DNA of 64,000 nt from NCBI RefSeq assembly GCF_026341275.1, contig NZ_JAIFZO010000002.1, positions 1,872,361 through 1,936,360 on the forward strand, in the 5' to 3' direction. This stretch comes from Streptomyces ortus (GTDB lineage: Bacteria; Actinomycetota; Actinomycetes; Streptomycetales; Streptomycetaceae). The number at the start of each line of letters is the position of its first letter. The stretch's first letter is position 1. Shown piece after piece: positions 25,251 through 34,125 of this stretch. Under the pieces are notes generated by a model. It searched no databases. It saw only the letters and a list, made by a program, of their open reading frames with translations, and had not been told where the DNA came from. Both the position numbers and the translations under genes were made by a program.

Positions 25251-27030
25251 GCAGCGCTGCCTGGCACGCGAGAATCAGCTGCGGGCGGGACACCGGTGCC
25301 GGTTTCCTCGTCACCGAGCAGCATGTGCTGACCTGCGCCCATGTCGTGGCGCGCGGTGACACCGAGACGATCGCGGTGTCCTTCGCGCACGGTGGCTACG
25401 AGCAGGTCCCCGCCCGGGTGGTCGCGCACGGCGGCTGGGACGGCCGCGAGAGCGACCCGGGCGATCTGGCCGTTCTGGAACTGGACCGGCCGGTGCCGAT
25501 GAAGCCCGCGGAGTTCGCGACCCCCGCCGACGCGTACGGCGATCCCCCGCGCAGGCTCCTCGCCTACGGCTTCCCCAAGCGGTACGACGAGGGGACGATC
25601 GCCGAATACCGCGCCACCGCACAGCAGTTGATCGCCGGCGAGTGGGTCCAGCTGGAGGCGTGGGCGGCGCACGGGCAGCCGCTGGCGCCGGGGTTCAGCG
25701 GGGCCGCCGTGACCCTCGCGGACACCGGTCTGGTCGTGGGCATGGTCTCGGCCGCCGCCCGCAGCGCCGAGATCCGCAACGGCCGTATGCTCCCCGCCCC
25801 GGTCATGGCCCGCTACTGGCCCCGTCTGGCGGACCTCATCCCCACCCCGGCCTACGACCAACAGGAAAAGGAACACCTCAGGCGACTGCTGGAGCAACTG
25901 CGGCCCCCCGCCCCGCGGACGGAGAACACCCATCCCCCGGTCCGCCCGGAACACGCTTCGGAATACGCTCCGGAACGGCTGTACCAAGACGCCGTGGGCC
26001 CCCTGGGGCCCCCGCTCCCACCCCACGGCTTCACCTCCCTGTGGGACGCGGCCTGGTACCTCCTCTGCGAGGTCCAGGACGCGGAAGCAGTCACCCGCTT
26101 CACCACCCGCCTGGCCGACTTCGTCGACGACACCCCCCTCCGGACCGCCCTGCGCGCCTGGCCCTCCACCCCACGGACCCACCACCCCGCCCCGCCCGCC
26201 CCGCGAGGGCCTGCGCACTCCTGGTCGCCGATCCTGGTCGAGATCGCCCCAGCGGCTCGGGCGACGGGAGCTTCCTGGTGGAGGTGTCCGCGTACAACGG
26301 CGGACACCGTCGGGTGGTGGGCTCGCGCCGCCTCCCCGTGGACCGGGTACGGCCCTACACACTGGAGCGGATCGACGAGGCGTACCGCGAACTGGAGGTC
26401 GGCGCACGCGAGTTGCTGGCCTTCGTGCTGCCGCGCCGCTGGCTGAACACGGACGTGGCGCACTGGCAGCGCAGCGCGGACGACGACAGCCCGCTCGGTA
26501 CGTTCGCGCCGCTCGTCGTGCTGGACCTGGAACGTCGGCGCAGCGGCGGTCTGCAGCACAAGCTCCGGCAGAAGTGGCAGTACCTGGACGAGCGGCCGAC
26601 GGCCCGGCTGCACCGTATCGACTGCTGGTCGGTCGGCCAGGACCAGGTGAAGCTGACGATCGGGCTGCGCCGCGACGCCGACATGGTGGGTTTCGCCACG
26701 CCGCCGCGCGCGGACCGGGTGCGGCGGCTGTTCCAGGCGAGCCTGAACGCGGCGGTGCCGGTGATGCTGTGGCCGCGCACCGGCTGCCGGGGTGAGCACC
26801 GGTGCGGGGAGTCGGTCGACTGCCGGGGGTCGGAGTTCCTGGACCGGCTCGCCGCGCATCTGGCGAACCTGCCGCCCCGCGAACTGCCGCGTCACATCCA
26901 CGAGTTGCGTGAGGCGGCGTACGCCTCCGACGCCCCGGAGCCGCACTGGGCGTACGACCTGGCCCTGCTGTGGGAGGACCCCGAATGCCTTCCTGACCCC
27001 GCCGGCTATCTGCACAACCCGGTCGGCTAG
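25247..27030 (+). CDS. Trypsin-like protease fused to VMAP-C domain (frameshifted at about 26250)
   Basis: Residues 1-165 are a trypsin-like protease with an intact triad: His32 in TCAHVV, Asp73 in DPGDLAVLELD, Ser151 in APGFSGAAV. After a linker the VMAP-C-type region starts in the first frame (LWDAAWYLLCEVQDAEAVTRF, SWSPILVEIAP). It continues in a second frame (GSGDGSFLVEVSAYNGGHRR) through WPRTGCRGEHRCGES to the stop at 27030. Restoring one base in the CCCC run at 26247-26250 would join both halves into about 594 residues. Such proteins (vWA-MoxR associated proteins) are thought to be activated by the MoxR partner and to cleave targets. Frameshift origin (mutation or assembly error) is undecided. 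Confidence 0.82.
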
Positions 27031-27078
27031 CCCCGTCCGGAGACCAGCCCCGCATACCGGAACACGTTCGGAGAGACC

Positions 27079-28119
27079 ATGTCCCTGTGGCCCGTCTACA
27101 CGGGTGCGAGCGAGCCCCACGACGGCATCGCCGAGCTGCCCGCGCCGCCGCCCTGGCGCGACTTCGACGGCGGCCCGGAGCTGGTGACGCCCGCCGAGGA
27201 CGACGACGCCTCGGCCACGTCCCCGGACCGCCGCCACCGTGCCCGCACCTACCGCGCCACGGACCGCGCGGTCCAGCTCGTCAACGCGGCCCTCTATCTG
27301 CGCCGGCCGCTCCTGGTGACGGGTCCGCCGGGCAGCGGCAAGTCGAGCCTGGCGTACGCCGTCGCGCGGGAGTTGCGGCTGGGCCCCGTCCTCCGCTGGA
27401 ACATCACCAGCCGCACGACGCTGCACGACGGGCTGTACCAGTACGACCCGCTGTCCCGCCTGTACGCGGCCGCACGCGACGTCCGGCCGGACGGCGGGGC
27501 CCCGCCCGCCCCCGCCACCCCGCGGGACGGCGAGCTCCAGGACCATCTGCGGCTCGGGCCGCTCGGCACGGCGCTCCTGCCGTACGGCCGGCCGCGGGCC
27601 CTGCTGATCGACGAGATCGACAAGAGCGACCTGGACCTGCCGAACGACCTCCTCAACATCCTGGAGGAGGGCCAGTACGAGATCCCCGAGCTGGTCCGCT
27701 CCGCCCGGCACACCCCGACGGCCGAGGTCATGATCGACGGCACGGACGAACGGGTCGGGGTCACGCGGGGCCGGGTACGCTGCCGGGCGTTCCCCTTCGT
27801 GGTCCTCACCAGCAACGGCGAGCGCGAGTTCCCGCCCGCCTTCCTGCGCCGCTGTGTCCGCCTCGAACTGCACCAGCCCCGCGCGGCCCACCTGGAGCAC
27901 ATCGTCCGCGCCCACCTGGGGGAACCCGACGCGTACGCCCGCGACCTGATCGAACGCTTCCTGTCCCGCGGCACCGAGGGCGAGCTCGCCACGGACCAGT
28001 TGCTCAACGCGATCTACCTCACGGGCGTGGCGGGCATCGACGCGTCCTCCCGCGACGAACTGGCCGAACAACTGATGCCGTACCTGAGCCGCACAGGAGA
28101 AGAACCGGATGCGTTCTGA
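27079..28119 (+). CDS. MoxR-type AAA+ ATPase of the conflict system
   Basis: 346 residues. Walker A GPPGSGKS is at 82-89, Walker B ALLIDEID at 174-181, sensor 1 Asn in VVLTSN (about 246), and the arginine finger in FLRRC (about 257-258). An RYRATDRAVQ-like N-terminal helix and the short lid helix region are as in MoxR/RavA relatives. In vWA-MoxR-VMAP systems this ATPase is believed to remodel or gate the protease partner in response to the vWA protein. It lies 48 bases after the protease gene. The last 11 bases overlap the next gene. Confidence 0.88.
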   Translation: MSLWPVYTGASEPHDGIAELPAPPPWRDFDGGPELVTPAEDDDASATSPDRRHRARTYRATDRAVQLVNAALYLRRPLLVTGPPGSGKSSLAYAVARELRLGPVLRWNITSRTTLHDGLYQYDPLSRLYAAARDVRPDGGAPPAPATPRDGELQDHLRLGPLGTALLPYGRPRALLIDEIDKSDLDLPNDLLNILEEGQYEIPELVRSARHTPTAEVMIDGTDERVGVTRGRVRCRAFPFVVLTSNGEREFPPAFLRRCVRLELHQPRAAHLEHIVRAHLGEPDAYARDLIERFLSRGTEGELATDQLLNAIYLTGVAGIDASSRDELAEQLMPYLSRTGEEPDAF

Positions 28120-31100
28120 CCCACCCACGGAGGGCGCCGGGCCCGACGCCGCGGCCGGCGACACACCCGGTGGCGGGCACTCGGGTGCGGGGTCGGGGTC
28201 GGCCTCGGGTGCAGGCACGGGGCCGACCTCGGGGTCGGACGCGGGGCCGGGCTCAGGGTCGGGGTCGGGTGTGGCGGTTCTTGCTGGTGTGTTGGCTCGG
28301 GCTTCCGGGGGGTCGGGGCCGGCCTCCGTGGAATTGGCCGAGCTTCTCTGGCTGGCCTCCCACATGCCGCCATCACCAGGCGAGCCCGCTCCACCCCCCT
28401 CTCCCCCCAGCGACCGGCCGAACCTTCCCACCCCGGCCGCTCCCCAACCCCCCTAGGGGCGGGGAGCGGCGCGGCCGGCCACAGCGAACCCGCACCCCAG
28501 CCCCGCCCCGAGCCCCCGGCACCCGCATCCCCCTCCGCCTGCCGGGCCCCGCACACCGACGCCCGGCCGCGCGGGCCGGGACACCCGGACGACTCTACAC
28601 TTCCCTCCTGGCCCCCGCACCCCCCATGCTCCCCCACCCCCTCCGCCTCCAACGAGCCCTGCGCCCCCTCAAGCGAAGCGTCCCCGCCCCGGTCGGCCAG
28701 GAGCTGGACGAGGCGGCGACCGCACACCGCATCGCCCGGCTCGGAGCCGCACCCCAGTGGTGGCTGCCCGTGCTGCGGCCGATGGCCGAGCGATGGCTGA
28801 CCCTGCACCTCGTGCACGACACCGGCCCGACGATGCCCGTCTGGCGCCCGCTCGTCCGCGAACTGCACGCGGCGCTGGCCCAGTCGGGCATCTTCCGCAC
28901 GGTGGAACTGCACCGTCTTGAGGCCGACGGCACCGTACGCCGCCCCGGCTCGCAGGAGTCGTTCGCCGACGGCCGCACGGTCACCCTCCTCCTCAGCGAC
29001 TGCATGGGCCCCCAGTGGCGGGACGGCCCGGCGGGCGCCCGCTGGTACGGCACGCTGCGCCGCTGGGCGGCCCGGATGCCGGTCGCCCTGGTCCAGCCGC
29101 TCCCGGAACGCCTGTGGCGCACCACCGCCCTGCCCGCCACGACCACGCGGATCACCGCGCCAGGACCCGCGGCGCCCAACTCGGCGTACACCGTGGACTC
29201 GTACGCCCTGGACTCGTACGCACTCGACGGGCTGCCGCCCGGCCTGCTGCCGCTCCCCGTGCTCGAAGCCTCGGCGCCCTGGCTGGGCAACTGGTCGTCC
29301 CTCGTGGCGGGCGGCGGCCGACTGCCGGGCGCAGTGGCCCTGTTGGGCCCGGGGCCGCCGCTCGCGCCGGTCGACGAGCGGGGCCGCAGCGATGTCGAGC
29401 GGCTCTCCCCCGAGGAACTGCTGCTGCGGTTCCGCTCCCTCGCCTCGCCGGAGGCCTTCCGGCTGGCCGGGCATCTCGCGGTGGGCCCGGTGGAGTTGCC
29501 GGTCATGCGCCTGGTCCAGGCGGCGGTGGAGAGGAACCCCCGGCCGCAGCACCTGGCCGAGGTGATTCTCAGCGGCGCGCTCGTCTCGGTCCCGGGGGCG
29601 GCCGGTTCGTACGTCTTCCGGCCGGGCGTACGGGAGCTGCTGCGCCGCACGCTGCCGCGCTCCGCCTACGGCAGGACCTCCGAACTCCTGGCCCGGGTAG
29701 GTGCGTTGATCGACGAACGGGCCGGTCTTTCGGCCGGCGAGTTCCGCGTCCTCGCCCCCGGCGGCGACGGCACGGGCGCGGGAAGCACAGGCGGCGGTAC
29801 GGGGCACGGGGGCGGGGAGACCGCGGGCGAACCGTTCGCGGCGGTGCGCGAGGAGTCCGTACGGCGGATGGGCGGGCCGCCCTCGAAGGGCGCCGCGGGA
29901 CTCGTGCTCGGCCGGTACCGGCTCGTACGGCCGCTGGGACGCGCGCGGCGGATCTGGCAGGCGCACGACGTACGGCTGGGCCGGACGGTGGCCGTCCATC
30001 GGTACGCCGTCGAGCCCGAGCGACACGAGCGGTTCCTCCACGACGCCCGCGCGCTCTCCCGCGTCCGGCACCAGAACGTGGTCGCGGTCCACGACTTCGG
30101 CATCGACGACGGCATCCCCTGCCTCGTCACGGCGTTCCTGCCGGGCGTCACCCTGGCCGAACTCACCCCTCCGGGCACCCCCGGCGTGCCCTTCGCGACC
30201 CTCGCGCCGCTGGCCCATCAGGTCGTGCTCGGCCTCAAGGCACTCCACGGAGAGGCGACAGTTCACGGCGGGCTCGGCGCGTCCGGCGTGCTGTCACTGC
30301 CCGACGGCTCCTTCAGGCTCACCCGCTTCCCGCTGCCGGTACCGCACGGCGCCGACGCGTCGAACGACCTGCGCGACCTCGGGGAACTGCTGTGCGTGCT
30401 GGCCGACGGCGATCCCTCGTCACCGACCGAACTCCCGCTCGTACCGCCGGAGTTCAGGTCGCCGTTCGTCGAAGCCGTGGACTGCCTGCTCTCTTCGGAC
30501 ACCTACACCCGGAGCGTCGGCGCGGACCTCCTCATGCCCCGCTCCTTCAGCCCGGTGCTGCGGAACGTGACCGCGACCCGACTGCGCTACCGGTTGCTCG
30601 GCCCGGTGCGGATCGGCCGGGGCGACTCGCACCTGCCGGACCTCCCGCCCCAGGCGCAGGCCCTGCTCTGCATGCTGCTCCTGCGGCACGGCCGGTTCGT
30701 ACCGCACGACGAACTGGCCGCGGGGCTCTGGGGAACGAGTCTCCCCGAGGATCCGGTACGCACCCTGGCCGTCGTGGCCTCCGAGCTCCGGGAGGCGCTG
30801 GGACCCGGCGTCCTGGCCGACGGGCCCGACGGTCACGCCCTGCACGCTCCCTCCGCCACCATCGACGTGATGCGGTGCGAGAACCTCGTCGCCGAGGCCA
30901 AGTACCTGCGGGACGAGGGGAGTACGGCGGCGGCCCGCGACGCCCTCCAGGAAGCCCTGGACCTCTGGTCCGGCGCCGCTCTCGCCGGTGTTCCCGGCCC
31001 TGCCGCGGCGTCGGCGCGGCTGCGGCTGCGCTCCCTCCGTCTCACGCTGGGCGTCACCTGCGCCGAACACGACCTCGTCCTGGGACGGTTCGAGCGCGCG

Positions 31101-32867
31101 GCGAGCGACCTCGGCGCGCTGCTGCGCGAGCACCCCGAGCGCGAGGACCTGCGGCGCCTGCACATGCTCGCCCTCAAGGGCCAGGGCCGCATCGCGGAGG
31201 CCATCGACTCGTACGAGGCGTACGAGGAGTTGCAGGACCGGCAGTTCGGCGAACCCGACCCCACGCTCGTCGAGCTGTACCGCGAACTGCGGGCCGTCCC
31301 CGACGACAACCGGCCGACCGTCACCATGGAGTGCGCCGACTCCGGCCGGACCGCGTACGGCGCCCTCTCCCAGACCATGACCTGGCTGCTCTCGCTGAGC
31401 GGGCTGACCTCCGACCAGTACGACATGCAGGCCGTCGACAACGGCTACCTGGTGTTCACCGCGCCCGGGGCGTCCGTGCTGAACGTGCTGAACGCGACGC
31501 TGCGCGACCTGCCGGACATCCTCCTGGAGGTGCCGGACCCGCCCAGGATCCGGCTGACGTTCTGGCACACCGCCCGCCCTCCCCGCACCACCCCGCCGCC
31601 GCCCTCCCCCGATCGGTCGGACATCGCCGTGGTCGTCTCCCCCGTCCTCTACGAGGAGCTGACGAGCGGGGACGTCCCGGTGGGCCCGGTCCACTTCCGG
31701 CCCCTGCGGCCCGGGACGGGCGACGGCCCGCCGATCGCCTGGTCCTGCCACCTGGCCATCCCGGACCGCCCCACCGCCCCACCCGAGAGCACCCGGCACC
31801 CCGCTCCCGCCACCGACTCGGAGACCACTCAGCAGCGCGAATCCCGGGGCGGGTCGAAAAGCGCCCAGCAGCCCGCATCCGCCGGCGGGTCGGAGAGCCC
31901 TCAGCAGCGCGAATCCGCCGGCGGTCCCGAGGCCCCCGGTCGGCCCGGGTCGCCTCGGCCGTCCGAGACCACGCGGCCCTCCGAGACCACTCGGCCCTCA
32001 GAGACCACTCGGCGATCCAGGTCCACCCGCCGGCCCGAGACCCCCCTCTCCGGCACCCCCCTCTCCGAGCCCGGTCCGCAGGGCGCCTCGGCGGCCACCC
32101 GGCAGGCCGGCGCCGCGCGGGCCGCCGGACCGGGCGCCCGGCGCGCGGAGGCGGCGGCCTCGGCCCTGCTGCAGAGCAGCCCCTGCGTGCTCCTCGGCTT
32201 CGACGGCCCCCTCGTCCGTCTCTACACGAGTGACGCCGAGAAGCAGGCCACCAGGGAACTCGCCACGCTCCTCGCGGAGCTGCGCGACCCCGAGGCCGCG
32301 CTGAGAGGCGACCCGCTCTCCCTCCTGGGCGGGCCCACGCAGCCGCTGGAGGGGCGCGCCAACCCCCTCGACCTGCTGCGCGCCTTCGCGGACCATCCGC
32401 AGGGAGCGGATCTGCGCCGACGGCTCAACCGGATCGAGGAGCGGGCCGTGTCGGCCGCGGCGTCCACCCCGTTCTCGGACGCCCTGATCACCACGCTCAG
32501 CGCGCTCGGACGGCGTATCGCGGTCGTCGCGGACAACGCGCCCGGCGCCGTCTGGAAGTACCTGCACTCGCACGGCCGGCTGACCGGCCTGGTGACCGGC
32601 GGAGTGCACGGCCGCGCGGACGACCTGACCCTGCTGATGCCGAACCCCGACTCCCTCCTGCGTGCCCTGCGACACCTCGGCGTGCCGCCCACGGAAGCCG
32701 TACTGGTCGGCTCCTCGGTCGCCGAACTCACCGCCGCGCGCGCCGCCGGCCTGCGCTTCCTCGGCTACACCCGCTCCGAGGGGCACAAGCAGCGCCTGCT
32801 CCGCGCGGGCTGCGAGGTGACCACGGCCTCGTGGGCCCCCCTCCTCCGCTCCCTCCCCAACACCTGA
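28109..32867 (+). CDS. SAV_2336-type multidomain protein: vWA-like, pseudokinase, SARP/BTAD, HAD-like (frameshifted near 28450)
   Basis: The N-terminus starts at ATG 28109 inside the MoxR 3' end and contains VELAELLWLASHMPPSPGE. It stops at TAG 28454-28456, directly after CCC CCC. The +1 frame continues without stops to 32867, for about 1585 residues in total. Regions: a vWA-like domain (28,640-29,700) with LHLVHDTGPTMPVW and LLLSDCMGPQW in MIDAS-like positions; a kinase-like domain (29,900-30,560) starting GRYRLVRPLGRARRIW; a SARP-like winged helix and BTAD helices (30,590-31,300) with LPPQAQALLCMLLLRHG; a cyclase-like stretch to about 31,575; a repetitive linker; and a HAD-like domain (32,170-32,850). 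The kinase lacks the VAIK Lys, the HRD Asp and DFG. The HAD lacks the nucleophile Asp (GFDGPL). The protein is probably a signal-integrating scaffold. Confidence 0.85.
31815..32020 (+). repeat. Tandem repeats in the SAV_2336-type linker
   Basis: Two arrays lie in the linker before the HAD-like domain. Three imperfect units of about 12-13 residues start QQRESRGG, QQPASAGG and QQRESAGG. They are followed by three to four copies of an 18-base unit (cggccctccgagaccact) encoding RPSETT. The linker is Ser/Pro/Glu-rich and probably disordered. Confidence 0.8.
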
Positions 32868-33006
32868 GCCCCGCCGAAGACCACCCGTCCAGCCGCACCC
32901 CGCCCGGCCCACCCCGAAAGGCGACACCCCGTCAGTTCCCGCACGATGCGTAGGAGGACCGCCGCCCGGTGGAGTCCCACGGTCTGTGCTCTCGGGAGGA
33001 CCTGCC

Positions 33007-34044
33007 ATGACCGCCAGCCTGGAGCAGTTGCGCCGCTGCCACTTCGCCGTCGACCTCGGAGCGGCGAGAACGCGTGTCTTCGTGAAGGGCGCCGGGCTGA
33101 TCGTCGACCAGCCCAGCGTCGCCGCGGTGAACACGCGGACCGGCGCCCTGATCGCGGTCGGTGAGTTCGCGGAGAAGATGACGGGCCGCACCCCCCACTA
33201 CATCCGTGTCGTACGCCCCGTCTCGGGCGGCACGGTCGTCGACATCGAGATGGCCCAGCGCATGCTGCGCCAGCTCCTCGGGGACAAGGTCCGCCGCACC
33301 CTGCGCCGCAAGCCCCGGCTGCGGGCCGCCGCCTGCACCCCGCACGACTCCGACCCGCTGGCCCAGCGGGCGACCGTGGAGACGCTCGTCGGTCTCGGCG
33401 CACGGCGCGTCGAACTGGTCGACACGCTCATCGCCGCCGGTGTCGGCTGCGGGCTGCCCGTGGAACGCCCCGAGGCCACCATGATCATGGTGTGCGGGGC
33501 CGCCGCCACCCAGGTCGCGGTGCTGTCGCTCGGCTCGATCGTGACGGCCGAACGCATCCCCGTGGGCGGCGAGGCCATCGACCACGCGATCGTCCAGCAC
33601 CTGCGCCACCACCACGAGCTGATGCTCCCCTCGCAGTCCGTACGCCCGCTGCAGCTCGCCCTCTCCGGGAACGGCCTCACCTCGCAGGGGCCCACGTCCA
33701 CCGAGATCCACGGCCGGGACGTGGCCACCGGCCTCGCCCGTTCCGTACAGGTCGAGACGGCCGCCGTGCGTGACGCCATCCAGACCCCGCTGACCGCCGT
33801 GCTCGACGGCATCGGCAAGGTGCTGCGCGCCTGCCCGCCGGACCTGGTGGCCGACCTCGTGGACCGCGGGATCATGATGGTCGGCGGCAGCGCGCTGCTG
33901 CCGGGCCTCGACCAGATGCTGCGGCAGGCGACCGGCATGCCGGTGCACATCGCCGAACGGCCCGACGTGTGCGCGGTCCTCGGCCTGGGCGCGATGCTGG
34001 AGGGCCGCATCGAGCCCCTGGTCCTCGACTCGACGACCAGCTGA
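33007..34044 (+). CDS. mbl: Mbl, MreB-like actin homologue with degenerate ATPase motifs
   Basis: 345 residues from ATG 33007 with an AGGA site eight bases upstream. Phosphate-1 loop HFAVDLGAARTRVFV and adenosine motif GIMMVGGSALLPGLDQML identify an MreB-family protein; TPHYIRVVRPVSGGTVVDIE is also typical. The phosphate-2 loop is IMVCGAAATQVAVLSLGSIV instead of a VDIGGGTTE-type loop. The catalytic-Glu segment reads PLAQRATVE instead of ERRA. ATP hydrolysis may therefore be weak or absent. In S. coelicolor, Mbl (SCO2451 from memory) helps MreB in spore-wall synthesis. Confidence 0.88.
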   Translation: MTASLEQLRRCHFAVDLGAARTRVFVKGAGLIVDQPSVAAVNTRTGALIAVGEFAEKMTGRTPHYIRVVRPVSGGTVVDIEMAQRMLRQLLGDKVRRTLRRKPRLRAAACTPHDSDPLAQRATVETLVGLGARRVELVDTLIAAGVGCGLPVERPEATMIMVCGAAATQVAVLSLGSIVTAERIPVGGEAIDHAIVQHLRHHHELMLPSQSVRPLQLALSGNGLTSQGPTSTEIHGRDVATGLARSVQVETAAVRDAIQTPLTAVLDGIGKVLRACPPDLVADLVDRGIMMVGGSALLPGLDQMLRQATGMPVHIAERPDVCAVLGLGAMLEGRIEPLVLDSTTS

Positions 34045-34125
34045 CCGGCTGACCGGCTGACCGCCCCCGACCCGGCGGCCACAGAACCCCGAGCCCTACC
34101 CCTCACCCCCACGGCCACGACACCC

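Noticed and set aside
24518..27055. 845-codon minus-strand frame opposite the Trypco1 and protease genes
   Set aside because: Composition is Arg/Pro/Gly-biased and the opposite strand encodes recognised domains. Only its last 41 codons coincide with the subtilase signal peptide.
27087..28440. Long plus-strand frame in front of the SAV_2336-type body
   Set aside because: In this stretch the frame is a shadow of the MoxR gene and encodes Arg/Pro-rich sequence. The family N-terminus is in the other frame from 28109.
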